Below are positions 8,925 through 18,406 of a stretch of DNA of 32,215 bases, piece by piece. Each line of letters starts with the position of its first letter. Position 1 is the first letter of the stretch. The position numbers and the translations under genes were made by a program. The DNA is from Bacteroidales bacterium (lineage in GTDB: Bacteria; Bacteroidota; Bacteroidia; Bacteroidales; UBA932): the NCBI GenBank assembly GCA_028691975.1, contig JAQUYF010000018.1, forward strand, positions 1 to 32,215. Reading direction: 5' to 3'. The notes beneath the pieces were generated by a model. The model saw only the letters and a list, made by a program, of their open reading frames with translations. It had not been told where the DNA came from and ran no database searches.

Positions 8925-9394
8925 TCGTGATGATAAGGTTCCCCTTTAATAATAGTGAATGCTCTATATAACTGCTCCATAAACAAAAGTCGTACAATCT
9001 GGTGAGAGAAAGTCATTTGAGACAGCGAAAGCTTATCATCCGAGCGTGCATATACCTCCTGCGAAAAGCCATACCCTCCTCCAACTACAAATATCAAATC
9101 TTTCGAACTGTGCGTCAAAGTATGCTCCAAATGTCGTGCCCAATCAATTGAAGAAAACATCTTTCCTCTCTCATCCAGCAGTACGACACAATCATTCTCC
9201 TTGACCTGTTTCAATATCAACGCTCCCTCCTTCAACTTGATCTGATCCTTCGTCATAGCCGCAACTTGCTTTAATTCAGGCATTTCTACCCTTTCAAAAG
9301 AAATATAATGCTTTAATCTGCTCTGGTATTCATCAATTCCCTTTTGCAAATACGGCTCGTTGGTCTTTCCGACTAATATTAACTTTATCTTCAT
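8921..9394 (-). CDS. rlmH: 23S rRNA pseudouridine-1915 N3-methyltransferase RlmH
   Basis: RlmH is a SPOUT methyltransferase that methylates pseudouridine 1915 of 23S rRNA on assembled 70S ribosomes. At 157 residues it has the normal length. The SAM-binding trefoil knot is visible as VVGGGYGFS (103-111), then LSLSQMTFSHQ (122-132), and it ends in the family signature GEPYHHE. ATG 9394 gives the usual start MKIKLILVGKT; an in-frame extension to 9496 reaches into the divergent promoter region and has no conserved content. It is the first gene of a unit with the NtrY-like kinase, with which it overlaps by 4 nt. Confidence 0.96.
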   Translation of the reverse strand: MKIKLILVGKTNEPYLQKGIDEYQSRLKHYISFERVEMPELKQVAAMTKDQIKLKEGALILKQVKENDCVVLLDERGKMFSSIDWARHLEHTLTHSSKDLIFVVGGGYGFSQEVYARSDDKLSLSQMTFSHQIVRLLFMEQLYRAFTIIKGEPYHHE

Positions 9395-9412
9395 ACGTAA
9401 GCAGTTAGAGTA

Positions 9413-9420
9413 CAAATTTA
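9413..9420 (-). promoter_or_regulatory. Putative -7 element (TAAATTTG) for rlmH and the kinase
   Basis: The minus strand reads TAAATTTG, an exact TAnnTTTG match 18 nt upstream of the rlmH ATG, in the 108-nt divergent gap to the DUF4783 gene. I saw no -33 TTTG at the standard distance. Confidence 0.5.
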
Positions 9421-9502
9421 AGATATAATTATCAATCAGAGTACTATATGGCTTGATTTTTGTTAATTTAGCTATTATTAATTTTTGAACGGACAATACA
9501 TA

Positions 9503-9898
9503 ATGAAGAGACTTTTACTGATAACATTGTTAGGCATTTTTTCATTTAACTTCGCATCTGCACAGCAGAATGATCAGGACGTCTTCACTCCTATCGGAAA
9601 ATATATTCAAGCAGGTGATTGCGAAAAGCTGTCGGCATGGTTTGCAGATAATTTGGAGTTGGACATCCTGGGCGCCATCAATAATTGCACACGCAATCAG
9701 GCAAAGCTTATCATGAAGAATTTCTTTACAAACTATACCCCTAAAAAATTCACAATTATTCATAAGAGCGGCAAAGCGCCTATGAAATATGCCGTCGGCT
9801 CGCTCAGTGCAGGCGGAGAAAAGTTCAGAGTAATTCTGTTTGTAAAGACCACCGACAATGTCAATTCCATTCAGCAACTCAAAATTGAGGCTGAATAG
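9503..9898 (+). CDS. Secreted DUF4783 family protein
   Basis: The 131-residue protein begins with a Sec signal peptide (hydrophobic core LLLITLLGIFSF, predicted cleavage after ASA near residue 20). The mature part carries DVFTPIGKYIQAGD, LSAWFADNLEL, the NQAK helix and a final IQQLKIE strand, which match the Bacteroidota DUF4783 family. That family looks like a small NTF2-type fold; no function is established. ATG 9503 is chosen because it starts the signal peptide; an upstream in-frame TTG (9485) adds six residues only. A relaxed promoter-like TAATTTTTG lies at 9479-9487. Its 3' end overlaps the 3' end of the opposing phosphatase gene by 20 bp. Confidence 0.88.
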   Translation: MKRLLLITLLGIFSFNFASAQQNDQDVFTPIGKYIQAGDCEKLSAWFADNLELDILGAINNCTRNQAKLIMKNFFTNYTPKKFTIIHKSGKAPMKYAVGSLSAGGEKFRVILFVKTTDNVNSIQQLKIEAE

Positions 9899-10730
9899 GA
9901 ATAATCATTGTCCCCATTACCACGCCCTGTCCACCGGCCTGTGTGATAATCACCCTTTTACCGTCAAGATCATCTACCTCTTTCGCCTGAGAAAGGAAAG
10001 TGTGTGAGTGCCCTCCGATTATCATATCAATATTCTTGGAATTCTTTGCCATAAGCAAGTCTGACGGATATTCAATACTTCCGCCGTCGTAACCGAGATG
10101 AGACAGAAGGATCACAATATCGCATTTTTTATGGTTCTTAAGCATGTCGGCAAGGTCATTAACCCTCTCTATGGTATTGAGCCTTGTCATTCCTTCCAGA
10201 AAGGTGCGCATAACTACCGTCTCAAGATGAGAAGTAGCCCCGATAATACCGATTTTGTAACCGGCACGCTTAACGATCACATAATCCTTAATATAATCTT
10301 TGAGCACTGTCTGTGAAAAATCATAATTGCAGCAAAGTGTAGGGAATGTCGCATTCTTCAATCTGCGGGCAAGCTCTTCCTGTCCATTGTCAAACTCATG
10401 GTTGCCAAGGGTAACGACATCATATTGCAGAGCATTCATAAGCTCCATCTCCAAATCTCCATTTGCTACCGTAAAGTAAGGTGTGCCCTGATTGTAATCA
10501 CCGGCATCGAGTAAAAGCACATTGTTCTTGCCATACTCCTCTCTCACAGAGTTGATATATTGCAATCTGCGATCGACTCCGCCAAGTCCGCGGGATCTCC
10601 CTACTCTCACAGGCTCAATCTGACTGTGAGTATCATTGCTGTGAAGAATTACCAAAGTCTTACGGACAGGTCCGCAAGCGGAAACCAGCAACGCAGACGC
10701 GATCAATACTAATGTTACTATTCGTTTCAT
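9879..10730 (-). CDS. Metallophosphatase half of a split 5'-nucleotidase (UshA-like), lipoprotein
   Basis: The 283-residue lipoprotein (lipobox VSAC, Cys19) contains only the calcineurin-like N-terminal domain of UshA-type 5'-nucleotidases. Metal-site motifs are all present: SNDTHSQIEP (31-40), DAGDYNQGTP (75-84), GNHEFDNG (109-116), SHLG (210-213) and GGHSH (239-243). The C-terminal nucleotide-specificity domain is missing here and is encoded by the gene immediately upstream (4-nt gap), so the two probably act together at the envelope on extracellular nucleotides. ATG 10730 is chosen for the signal peptide; a 13-residue upstream extension runs into the neighbouring gene. The split organisation occurs in other Bacteroidales. 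Its stop lies inside the opposing DUF4783 gene. Confidence 0.9.
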   Translation of the reverse strand: MKRIVTLVLIASALLVSACGPVRKTLVILHSNDTHSQIEPVRVGRSRGLGGVDRRLQYINSVREEYGKNNVLLLDAGDYNQGTPYFTVANGDLEMELMNALQYDVVTLGNHEFDNGQEELARRLKNATFPTLCCNYDFSQTVLKDYIKDYVIVKRAGYKIGIIGATSHLETVVMRTFLEGMTRLNTIERVNDLADMLKNHKKCDIVILLSHLGYDGGSIEYPSDLLMAKNSKNIDMIIGGHSHTFLSQAKEVDDLDGKRVIITQAGGQGVVMGTMIIPIQPQF

Positions 10731-10734
10731 ACCC

Positions 10735-11490
10735 TTACTTCCAGTCTTTAATTTGTACTCTGTTTTCATCCTTCAACTTGATGGTCTCACCCCTCTCTGT
10801 CATTTTAGAAATGTAGCGAGCCACAGCATCCCGCACTAAAATATCCGTACTTACAGGGTTGCCCGTCATGCCCTTGAGTCCGAAACTGTCTCCACCCTGA
10901 TAAATAAAGTCAAGAGTGGCCAATTTGTAGATCTTGTTGTCTTTAATCGGAGCTCCTCCCACTTCAAGCTTAACAATTTTATTGTTTTCGGTAATCATCT
11001 TTACATTGCTGTAAACCTCATATCTTCTGTGCTGTACCATACTGTTGAAGATCTCTTTCAAGTCGCTTCCCTTAACATCAAGCACTACGATATAATTATT
11101 AAACGGGAAAATAGACATGATGTCATAGACCCTCACCGCCCCTTTTGGAAGACTCGTGCGAATGCCTCCGAAATTCATCATGGCCAGGTCAATATTATAT
11201 CCCACAGCATCGGCGGCACTCTCTCTCAAGATGTCTGCGGTAAAGTCGGATAATTCACTTTCGGGCCTCTCTTTAGAATATTCCGCAGCACTGTATCCGA
11301 CAATTTCCATCAGAGGAGTGACCATCGGCTCGTATTTGGAGATGATTTTATTTGCGGTCATGTCCTTGCCCGTATCCCACGTTGAATCTATCTGTACCGG
11401 CTTCCATTCATATTTGAGTTGTGCGTAAGTTACCGGAGCTGCACAGAGGAGCATCAGTACCGAAAGAGAGAGGATTGTCAATCTACGCAT
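10735..11490 (-). CDS. 5'-nucleotidase C-terminal (substrate-binding) domain protein, secreted
   Basis: This 251-residue protein has a Sec signal peptide (cleavage likely after TYA near 23) and a stand-alone 5_nucleotid_C domain from about 55 to 240. Recognisable parts are LSDFTADILRESA, the segment MMNFGGIRTSLPKG, the base-stacking region SIFPFNNYIVVLDV and YQGGDSFGLKG. In fused UshA proteins this domain supplies the aromatic pair that holds the nucleobase while the N-terminal domain hydrolyses the phosphate. It is transcribed before the metallophosphatase half, the reverse of their order in the fused protein. It starts 1 nt after the stop of the ABC permease. Confidence 0.9.
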   Translation of the reverse strand: MRRLTILSLSVLMLLCAAPVTYAQLKYEWKPVQIDSTWDTGKDMTANKIISKYEPMVTPLMEIVGYSAAEYSKERPESELSDFTADILRESAADAVGYNIDLAMMNFGGIRTSLPKGAVRVYDIMSIFPFNNYIVVLDVKGSDLKEIFNSMVQHRRYEVYSNVKMITENNKIVKLEVGGAPIKDNKIYKLATLDFIYQGGDSFGLKGMTGNPVSTDILVRDAVARYISKMTERGETIKLKDENRVQIKDWK

Positions 11491-11491
11491 A

Positions 11492-12862
11492 TTAATTTTT
11501 GGTTTTAATCCACTTAAACAAATCTTTGAAAGTTGCCTTCTTGCCGTACATCAAAATACCGACCCTGTAAATCTTAGCAGATATATATACGACGAAGAGG
11601 AAAGTCAGGATAAGAAGACCGATAGAGAGAAGCAGCTGCCACAAAGGAACTACTCCGAACGGAATACGTGCCATCATCACCATGGGTGAAGTGAACGGTA
11701 TTATTGAGGCCCAGAACGAAAGTGAGCTGTTCGGATCCTGAAATGTACTGAGCATTATGAAGAGTCCCAATATCAAAGGCAAGGTTATAGGCAGAGTAAG
11801 CTGCTGAGTATCAGCCTCATTATCAACTGCAGAGCCGACTGCGGCAAACATTGCGGCATAGAGTAAATACCCTAACAGGAAATATATGAGGAAGCACCCT
11901 ATGATGTAAGGGAAATTAATACCTTTTATCTGAATAAGAGCGTCCTGCATAAATGATGAATCTCCACTCCCATCCTGAATGGTTGAAGCAGCTTCGGCAA
12001 TCTGTTCCGTACCGCCGCCTGCCATCTGAGCGATCTGGCCTGTATCCACCCCTTTCATGGCATCTTTGCCGACAGCAATATTAAATACCATCAATATGCC
12101 GAGTGTCAGTACAATCCATATAAAGAACTGAGTCAGAGCGACAAAAGCAACACCGATAATCTTACCGATCATCAAATCGAAAGATTTGACGGAAGAGACG
12201 ATGACCTCAATAATACGGTTGGTCTTCTCCTCGATTACACTTCTCATTACCATAGTGCCGAACATAAATACAAAACCGTATATCATAAAGCTAAGCACGT
12301 ATGCTATAATCATATAGATTTCGACAGAGTCTTTCTTCTCTCCGCCGTCGTCAGTGATAGTAAGGGCATCAAATTTTACGTCTGTCTGCACTTTGGCCAT
12401 TATCTCATTCAAATTTGAGATGTTGTAGGAAGCCAACTTATTATCCTCAACGGCACTCTTTACAACCTTTGAAATGGATGATTTGATATCCATATTGAGA
12501 GGCTCTTTTGAGTAAGAGACTACATTAACGTTGTTGTTGGAGTCAAGAGCGGAAATACCGACCACAGCATAACAATCCAAGTCTTTAAATTTGGACTTCA
12601 GATCCTCCACGCTCTCTCCCTGCGAAGCGTTCTGATAAGTAACTTTCTCAGTATTTTCTAAATTGTCGGCTACTAATCCGGATTGGTCAACGACCATGAT
12701 AGTCTTTGCCTTACCACCTCCATAAAGCATTATCAATGAAGGAACTGCAATTAGCGCTGCGAACAGCAGAGGGGTCAGAATGGTTGTAAGAATAAAAGAT
12801 TTTTTCTTAACGCGTACTGAATATTCCCTGCCGATTATGATTTTGATCTTATTAAAACCCAT
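11492..12862 (-). CDS. ABC-2 type exporter permease (NatB/YhaP-like)
   Basis: This 456-residue membrane protein has one membrane segment near the N-terminus (about 25-48, after a basic patch REYSVRVKKKS), then an extracytoplasmic domain (about 50-180). About five further segments follow, interrupted by a glycine/glutamine-rich loop near 275-300 (GGGTEQIAEAAST). The layout is that of ABC2_membrane_3 permeases such as NatB and YhaP. The ATPase partner is 12 nt upstream. The substrate cannot be read from sequence. Linkage to the split nucleotidase (1 nt gap) shows co-transcription but does not prove a common function. Confidence 0.9.
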   Translation of the reverse strand: MGFNKIKIIIGREYSVRVKKKSFILTTILTPLLFAALIAVPSLIMLYGGGKAKTIMVVDQSGLVADNLENTEKVTYQNASQGESVEDLKSKFKDLDCYAVVGISALDSNNNVNVVSYSKEPLNMDIKSSISKVVKSAVEDNKLASYNISNLNEIMAKVQTDVKFDALTITDDGGEKKDSVEIYMIIAYVLSFMIYGFVFMFGTMVMRSVIEEKTNRIIEVIVSSVKSFDLMIGKIIGVAFVALTQFFIWIVLTLGILMVFNIAVGKDAMKGVDTGQIAQMAGGGTEQIAEAASTIQDGSGDSSFMQDALIQIKGINFPYIIGCFLIYFLLGYLLYAAMFAAVGSAVDNEADTQQLTLPITLPLILGLFIMLSTFQDPNSSLSFWASIIPFTSPMVMMARIPFGVVPLWQLLLSIGLLILTFLFVVYISAKIYRVGILMYGKKATFKDLFKWIKTKN

Positions 12863-12874
12863 GATAGTGTCCTC

Positions 12875-13777
12875 CTATTTACCTGTTACCAATTTGATAA
12901 AAATATCGTTCATTCTCGGAATCAACTCTCTGTAGGATACGATATCAACACTTTGAATCAATTCGCCAAGCACATCTTTGGAGGCTTTGCCCTCCCTGAT
13001 ATCGAGGATTGCCCTTCTTGAACCTTTTAACTCCTCATCGGAAAATATGTCGAATGTATCAGACATCGACTGTACTTTATCAGTCGAGCGGTAGAGCAGT
13101 TCGACCTGATTGGAGCCGTATTCTCTGCGGATAGCATCCGTCTCGCCCGTAACCACAAGCTTTGATTTATTGATAAGAGCTATCTTGTCGCAAAGCTCTT
13201 CGACTGATTCCATATTGTGAGTCGAGAGGATAATGGTCGCACCCTTGTCCCTCAGAGCAATAATTTCATTTCGGATAATCTGTACATTTACAGGATCAAA
13301 ACCTGAAAACGGCTCATCGAGAATAATAAGGTCAGGCTGATGAAGTACGGTAATTATAAACTGTACCTTCTGAGCCATACCTTTTGAAAGTTCTTCAACT
13401 TTTTTATCCCACCATGACTGTATCCCGAATTTAATAAACCATTTCTTGAGTTCTGCTGTCGCCTTGTCAGCCGGCATACCTTTCAACCTCGCCAGGTAGA
13501 GGGCCTGCTCTCCGATTTTCATCTTCTTGTAAAGTCCTCTCTCCTCCGGCAAATAACCTATCTTGCGGACATCGTCCTCAGTTATACGCTTGCCGTTGTA
13601 AATAATCTCACCTTCGGTAGGAATCGTAATTTGATTGATAATACGAATAAGAGTGGTTTTTCCGGCACCATTCGGGCCCAAAAGTCCGAAAATCTTGCCT
13701 TGAGGCACCTCTATTGAGACATTGTCCAATGCCTTAAACTCACCGAAATTCTTTGTAACAGAATTACATTGTAGCAT
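12875..13777 (-). CDS. ABC transporter ATP-binding protein (NatA/YhaQ-like)
   Basis: The 300-residue ATPase has Walker A GPNGAGKT (34-41), Q-loop region GYLPEERGLY (74-83), signature LSKGM (130-134, a variant of LSGGQ), Walker B IILDEPFSGFDP (151-162) and the H-loop STH (185-187). The last 80 residues form the DUF4162-like tail found in NatA-type exporter ATPases. The EERGLY motif and the tail place it with the two-component ABC-2 exporters. It is the first gene of a four-gene operon: ATPase, permease, 5'-nucleotidase C domain, metallophosphatase. Confidence 0.95.
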   Translation of the reverse strand: MLQCNSVTKNFGEFKALDNVSIEVPQGKIFGLLGPNGAGKTTLIRIINQITIPTEGEIIYNGKRITEDDVRKIGYLPEERGLYKKMKIGEQALYLARLKGMPADKATAELKKWFIKFGIQSWWDKKVEELSKGMAQKVQFIITVLHQPDLIILDEPFSGFDPVNVQIIRNEIIALRDKGATIILSTHNMESVEELCDKIALINKSKLVVTGETDAIRREYGSNQVELLYRSTDKVQSMSDTFDIFSDEELKGSRRAILDIREGKASKDVLGELIQSVDIVSYRELIPRMNDIFIKLVTGK

Positions 13778-13798
13778 TTGTAGTGTGTATTAAAACTA

Positions 13799-13806
13799 CA
13801 AAATTA
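13799..13806 (-). promoter_or_regulatory. Putative -7 element (TAATTTTG) for the ABC/nucleotidase operon
   Basis: The minus strand reads TAATTTTG, an exact TAnnTTTG match 21 nt upstream of the ATPase ATG. The -33 region would lie inside the end of the neighbouring helix-hairpin-helix gene. Confidence 0.5.
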
Positions 13807-13807
13807 G

Positions 13808-14725
13808 TTAAAATTTATTCCTAACCTGATATTTTTCAAGTCTTTCTCTATTCTTGGTCGTTAATATACTGTTTTTCACCAGATTATCCAATGTCCACTC
13901 AGTGCTGTCGCATATTTTTTTATAACTTGCTATCCCCTTTGCGGTGTAAGAACCGATATACGGATGCCCGGCAAGTGAGTCAATATCCATCTCCCAGATG
14001 GAAAATCTCCTGATATTTGTTGTATCAACCGTTACCGACTCCATAAAACCTGCATAGCGAGACTCATCGATCCCGTTAATCTCCATCAGTTGATCCTTGG
14101 ATACAAAGCCTCCCAGCCTCTCCCGATACTGCATAATTCGCATGGCATAATATCCTCCTATTCCTGAAAGGGAAACCAGAGCCGTGCTGTCCGCACTGTT
14201 CAATTCAATCTTGGGAATGTCAATGAATGGCTCCAACCTCGCATAGAGGGAGTCGGAGACCACATAGATCTTTTTAAAGTCGCTCTTGCGACGAAATTTG
14301 CCTCCCTTTTGTCTGTAATTGTCTATCACTTCCGCCTGCTTGGGTGAAAGCCCGAGGCGTACAAGTTCTTCTACAGTCACAACATTAGGATTGAAAGGAA
14401 ATGACTCTATCGGCTTTCGAGCCGTTGGTGCAGAGGCAGTCTGTTGTGGCCTGGAATAGCCTCCAAGCCTGCTTTTAACTGCAGCATCACCACTGACACC
14501 GCTCCTTTTTCCGCTGCTTTTTCCGCTGTAACTCTTTGATCCGGAGCCATCGTCACTCTGCAAAGATTGCTCAACTGCCGCAACAGCCTCTCTCTTTTCG
14601 ACCTCTTTGCCCGGTCTGTCTATAACTTTCAGTAAAAAGATTGCCGCCTGAAAGCCGACAATCAAAAAAATCAGAGCCACAACACCCGATGCGGCTGTCT
14701 TTGATAATTTGTTCTCCCTCTTCAT
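13808..14725 (-). CDS. Membrane-anchored helix-hairpin-helix (ComEA-like) protein
   Basis: The 305-residue protein has one N-terminal membrane helix (about 13-34) and a low-complexity Ser/Gly/Lys linker (55-105). Three helix-hairpin-helix repeats follow: around 110-170 (VEELVRLGLSPKQAEVIDNY), 172-232 (the best conserved, with LNSADSTALVSLSGIGG and INGID) and 233-300. The architecture is ComEA-like: a membrane-tethered protein with DNA-binding folds. Such proteins are widespread in Bacteroidota and usually unstudied, so a role in DNA uptake or repair is only inferred. It follows rsmI by 30 nt on the same strand. Confidence 0.82.
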   Translation of the reverse strand: MKRENKLSKTAASGVVALIFLIVGFQAAIFLLKVIDRPGKEVEKREAVAAVEQSLQSDDGSGSKSYSGKSSGKRSGVSGDAAVKSRLGGYSRPQQTASAPTARKPIESFPFNPNVVTVEELVRLGLSPKQAEVIDNYRQKGGKFRRKSDFKKIYVVSDSLYARLEPFIDIPKIELNSADSTALVSLSGIGGYYAMRIMQYRERLGGFVSKDQLMEINGIDESRYAGFMESVTVDTTNIRRFSIWEMDIDSLAGHPYIGSYTAKGIASYKKICDSTEWTLDNLVKNSILTTKNRERLEKYQVRNKF

Positions 14726-14755
14726 TCTACCTTTCTCCCAAACTTTAATTGATTA

Positions 14756-15433
14756 TTACTCTTTGGATAGTGCCGAAACCACAATAACTATCTCCCCTTT
14801 GGGTTCATGCGTGCTAAACCAGTTGAACAGCTCTAAAAGTGTCCCTCGATGGGTTGTATCGTGTATTTTGGATATTTCTCTTGAAACTGATGCCTTTCTT
14901 TCTTCCCCGAAATACTCTGCCATTTGGCCGAGCGTCTTGGCCAATCTGTACGGAGACTCGTAGAATATCATGGTGCGAGGCTCTGCAGAAAGCTCTTTGA
15001 ATTTGGTCTGCCTGCCCTTTTTAATCGGAAGAAAGCCTTCAAAACAGAATCTGTCGCATGGAAAGCCGGAATTGACAAGAGCCGGAACAAAAGCTGTCGC
15101 TCCCGGGAGCGTCTCAACCTCAATTCCCGCCTCAACGCAAGTCCTTACAAGCAGAAAACCCGGATCCGATATACCGGGGGTACCCGCATCGCTGATAAGG
15201 GCAACGGATTCACCGGACAGGATACGGTCACGCACCGGGATTACAGCCTCATGCTCGTTAAACTTGTGGTGCGACTCCGCATGAGTTGTGATTTCATATT
15301 TTTTCAAAAGGACTGAACTCGTGCGAGTGTCCTCAGCCAGAATAAGATCCACCTCCTTTAATATTCGGATCGCCCTCAAAGTTATATCTTCAAGATTGCC
15401 GACCGGTGTAGGAATTATGTATAATTTAGACAT
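14756..15433 (-). CDS. rsmI: 16S rRNA 2'-O-ribose C1402 methyltransferase RsmI
   Basis: RsmI adds the 2'-O-methyl group to C1402 in the decoding centre of 16S rRNA. The 225-residue protein starts [16 protein letters not shown] and carries AEDTRTS (34-40), [12 protein letters not shown] (80-91), [11 protein letters not shown] and FYESPYRL, all signatures of this tetrapyrrole-methylase-fold family. The C-terminal extension of the Escherichia coli protein (286 residues) is missing, as is common in this phylum. It is divergent from tdk with a 47-nt shared promoter region. Confidence 0.95.
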   Translation of the reverse strand: MSKLYIIPTPVGNLEDITLRAIRILKEVDLILAEDTRTSSVLLKKYEITTHAESHHKFNEHEAVIPVRDRILSGESVALISDAGTPGISDPGFLLVRTCVEAGIEVETLPGATAFVPALVNSGFPCDRFCFEGFLPIKKGRQTKFKELSAEPRTMIFYESPYRLAKTLGQMAEYFGEERKASVSREISKIHDTTHRGTLLELFNWFSTHEPKGEIVIVVSALSKE

Positions 15434-15440
15434 TATTTTA

Positions 15441-15448
15441 TATCTTTG
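15441..15448 (+). promoter_or_regulatory. Putative -7 element (TATCTTTG) for tdk
   Basis: TATCTTTG is an exact TAnnTTTG match ending 32 nt before the tdk ATG. Confidence 0.5.
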
Positions 15449-15466
15449 TTAGTGGATTTACTCCTA

Positions 15467-15474
15467 CAAAAATA
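15467..15474 (-). promoter_or_regulatory. Putative -7 element (TATTTTTG) for rsmI
   Basis: The minus strand reads TATTTTTG, a TAnnTTTG match 33 nt upstream of the rsmI ATG. A TTTG about 22 nt further upstream, inside the start of tdk, could serve as the -33 element. Confidence 0.5.
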
Positions 15475-15480
15475 GTCAAA

Positions 15481-16065
15481 ATGTTTATAGAAAGTGCAAA
15501 AAATCCGGGCTGGATCGAAGTAATATGCGGGTCCATGTTCTCCGGCAAGACAGAAGAGTTGATACGCAGGCTGAAGAGAGCAAAATTTGCCAATCAGCAT
15601 GTCGAAATATTCAAACCGAAAATTGATACACGCTATTCTGACGAAGAGGTCGTATCGCACGACTCGAATGCCATTCTCTCCACACCCGTTGAGTCTTCAG
15701 ACTGCATAATGCTTCTAAGCGGGGATGTGGATGTGGTCGGCATTGACGAAGCTCAGTTTTTCGACCAGGGCATCGTAGAGGTTGTACAGCACCTTGCCTC
15801 CAACGGAGTCCGCGTCATAGTCGCCGGTCTGGACACTGACTATTTGGGCAAACCTTTTGGGCCGATGCCCGCTTTAATGGCTGTAGCCGAATATGTTACA
15901 AAGGTTCATGCCATCTGTGTGAAGTGCGGAGATCTTGCCAACCATTCACACCGACTCTCTGCAAGCGACAAACTTGTCGAGTTGGGTGAAAAGGATATTT
16001 ACGAACCTCTCTGCAGACACTGTTTCGATAAGATCAGAAAGATTGAGCAGGAGAAAGAGGACTAA
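15481..16065 (+). CDS. tdk: Thymidine kinase (type II)
   Basis: The enzyme phosphorylates thymidine with ATP in pyrimidine salvage. The 194-residue protein has the P-loop GSMFSGKT (17-24), the catalytic DEAQFF (89-94, Glu90 as the base) and four zinc-binding cysteines in two pairs, Cys146/Cys149 and Cys178/Cys181. The flexible lasso region (about 154-174, [10 protein letters not shown]) closes over the thymidine. Length and motifs fit the tetrameric type II family. The stop overlaps the stop of the opposing M1 peptidase by 4 nt (16062-16065). Confidence 0.97.
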   Translation: MFIESAKNPGWIEVICGSMFSGKTEELIRRLKRAKFANQHVEIFKPKIDTRYSDEEVVSHDSNAILSTPVESSDCIMLLSGDVDVVGIDEAQFFDQGIVEVVQHLASNGVRVIVAGLDTDYLGKPFGPMPALMAVAEYVTKVHAICVKCGDLANHSHRLSASDKLVELGEKDIYEPLCRHCFDKIRKIEQEKED

Positions 16066-18392
16066 TCCACTTTTACCAGACGTACCTTATTTTTCAGCAT
16101 CACGCTGCATGATGATTCTTCAAGCCATTGATTAACAATGTCTTTAGCCTCCTGTGTTTTATGGGATGAAAGCAGAGCCGAAGCCCAGTTTTTCGGAAAG
16201 AAAATATCTCCTGTCCGCTGAACTTCTTCCATCAAATCAAGGCCCGGCTTGATGTATTTCACTGAGTGGGAACCATAAAGAGGATGATTGAGCAGCGCAA
16301 GAGCAGTAGAAGCCCATGGCTCAATCTCTCTGTTTTCCTGCTGAAGCAGGGCATTAAAAAATGCATCTCTCCCCACTGTGTCACTATCTACAGCCCGTAA
16401 GATAAAGTCAAATCTTGCAAGCCTGTCCGGATTGGAGATACGAGCCCTCTGAACAGATAAAATCTTCTCAACCTCAGACTGCTTCCTTACAGAAAGTTCA
16501 AAAGCAAGAGAAGTCAAGTCGTTTTCCGACAAATTAATAGACTTAAAAAGCTCCGGATGACAGAAAATATCGTAGAGACGTTGCGTAGTGCCGGGAGAGT
16601 CGCAATACGAGCAGATCAGATTGAAAACGGATCTTCTGCTCTGAATATCCTTAGCTGTCTCAAGCAACTGCCAGAGCTTTGCGTCCCAATCCCTGTACTC
16701 ACGTTCACCATAAAAATAGAGAAAGTATGTTCTGCCGAGATATGAGGCAGCATGAGAAAACGAAATCGGATCCTGTTCCCACGCGAGGTAATCGAAAAGC
16801 AAGTCTAAGTAAGTGGCAGGATTAAGACGTCCGTTAAGCACATTTTCGTTTACGTTGATTAGGATATATCCCTTCCGAGACTGTGTAGAGTGATAAATCT
16901 CTTCGTCCAGGCATCTCTTCGAAAGAGTAGAATCCATTACGTAATAGCCGTAGTAAAGAGTATCAAAGTCAGGCATCTCGCCATCCGACTCTATAATCGG
17001 AATACCGGAGGTAAATACCCACTTATGCGACCACTCTTTCAAATCATCGGCACAATAACCATCCAGAATATCTATCAACTCTTCCCATGTGGCATTTGAA
17101 TAGGCAAACTTGTCGAGATAATCACGAATCCCCTGCCGGAAAGCATCCTCACCGCACTTGTCAGCCAGCATATTCATTACTATCGGAGCTTTGTTGTAGA
17201 TTATATTGCTGTAAATCAGACCGGCATTGCTGAGATTATCCAAAGGTTGCTTGATGGGAGATGCCCCTGAAGTACGATCCTCGGCAAAAGCCGACCTTTG
17301 GTAATTGATAAAATTAACCGAATTGTCCACATCCGGAAATTTCTCTTCCATCATCTTGGCTGCGAAATAGTTGGCAAACACCTCCTTGGTCCATACGTCA
17401 TTGAACCACTTCATCGTCACATAGTCACCAAACCACATGTGGGCAGTCTCATGAGCTATCAGATTGTATCTGAACATCCGCTCGTTAATGCCTGCATTCA
17501 CGTCAAGAAACATCTTGCCGTCATTGTAAAGCGTAGCTCCCGTATGCTCCATGCCGCTATACTGAAATCCCGGAAGTATGATAAAGTCGTACTTTGCAAA
17601 CGGATATTCTATGCCGGTGTACTCCTCAAGCCAGGCCATGGACTCAAATACTTCCGAAAGGATCTCATCACACTGCGCGACCTTGATCGGGTCACTTTCA
17701 CGATGATAGAGGTGTATCGTCCGTCCATTGCAACTCTTTTCCACAGAGTCGAATTTTCCGACAACAAAAGAGAAGAGATATGTACTGAGAGGTTCACTCC
17801 GTTCAAACTGTATCAACTGCCTGTTTTCACGATGACTCACAGAGACAATCGGCGAATTGGAGACGGCACTCCACGACTTGGGAACAGACAAAGTCAGATG
17901 GTACCTCGCCTTGAGGTCAGGCTGGTCCATGCATGGAAATAAGGTTCTGGCACGATCAGGGACGAGCAGAGTGTACATAAATTCATCCATTCGGTTGAGA
18001 GAACGGTCACTGGATATGAAATTGACAATTACAGAGTTCAGTCCACTTTTTAAAGCACTTGCAGGTATGATAATATGCTCATTTTCAAACTCATAGTCAG
18101 CTTCACCGTCATTTACTCTCACAGTATTGACCGTACCCTCCTTGAAATCAAGCACGAGTGGAATGTCAGACTTTGGTCTGTAAATAAATGTGATGTTGAC
18201 ATCGCCGGCGACCTTCTCCTGTTTGCTGTCGGGAATTGCAAAGAAGAGATCATAGTTCAAATCCTCCACCATACTTTTTCTTGCAATTGCAAGAGCCTGA
18301 CTGACACCTGCTTCGGTTATATCTTTATAGAAACAACTGCACCCCTGAAGGAGCAGAAGCAGCAGTGAAACGGATGCGAGAACCCTTTTCAT
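16062..18392 (-). CDS. M1 family metallo-aminopeptidase, lipoprotein
   Basis: This 776-residue lipoprotein (lipobox LQGC, Cys18) is a gluzincin peptidase of family M1. The zinc site is HETAH (314-318) with third ligand Glu337 in [11 protein letters not shown], and the downstream motif order is typical. The substrate N-terminus motif, GxMEN in canonical members, reads GMEH (280-283). An N-terminal beta-saddle domain precedes the catalytic domain and a long helical C-terminal part follows. It probably acts in the periplasm or at the outer membrane on peptides. It begins only 14 nt after the group B hydrogenase stop, so it may be the last gene of that transcript, although a functional link is not obvious. 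Confidence 0.92.
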   Translation of the reverse strand: MKRVLASVSLLLLLLQGCSCFYKDITEAGVSQALAIARKSMVEDLNYDLFFAIPDSKQEKVAGDVNITFIYRPKSDIPLVLDFKEGTVNTVRVNDGEADYEFENEHIIIPASALKSGLNSVIVNFISSDRSLNRMDEFMYTLLVPDRARTLFPCMDQPDLKARYHLTLSVPKSWSAVSNSPIVSVSHRENRQLIQFERSEPLSTYLFSFVVGKFDSVEKSCNGRTIHLYHRESDPIKVAQCDEILSEVFESMAWLEEYTGIEYPFAKYDFIILPGFQYSGMEHTGATLYNDGKMFLDVNAGINERMFRYNLIAHETAHMWFGDYVTMKWFNDVWTKEVFANYFAAKMMEEKFPDVDNSVNFINYQRSAFAEDRTSGASPIKQPLDNLSNAGLIYSNIIYNKAPIVMNMLADKCGEDAFRQGIRDYLDKFAYSNATWEELIDILDGYCADDLKEWSHKWVFTSGIPIIESDGEMPDFDTLYYGYYVMDSTLSKRCLDEEIYHSTQSRKGYILINVNENVLNGRLNPATYLDLLFDYLAWEQDPISFSHAASYLGRTYFLYFYGEREYRDWDAKLWQLLETAKDIQSRRSVFNLICSYCDSPGTTQRLYDIFCHPELFKSINLSENDLTSLAFELSVRKQSEVEKILSVQRARISNPDRLARFDFILRAVDSDTVGRDAFFNALLQQENREIEPWASTALALLNHPLYGSHSVKYIKPGLDLMEEVQRTGDIFFPKNWASALLSSHKTQEAKDIVNQWLEESSCSVMLKNKVRLVKVD

Positions 18393-18406
18393 AACAGTAT
18401 GATTAT

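Noticed and set aside
17298-17942. 214-codon open frame on the plus strand
   Set aside because: It lies entirely inside the M1 peptidase gene on the other strand and has no recognisable domain.
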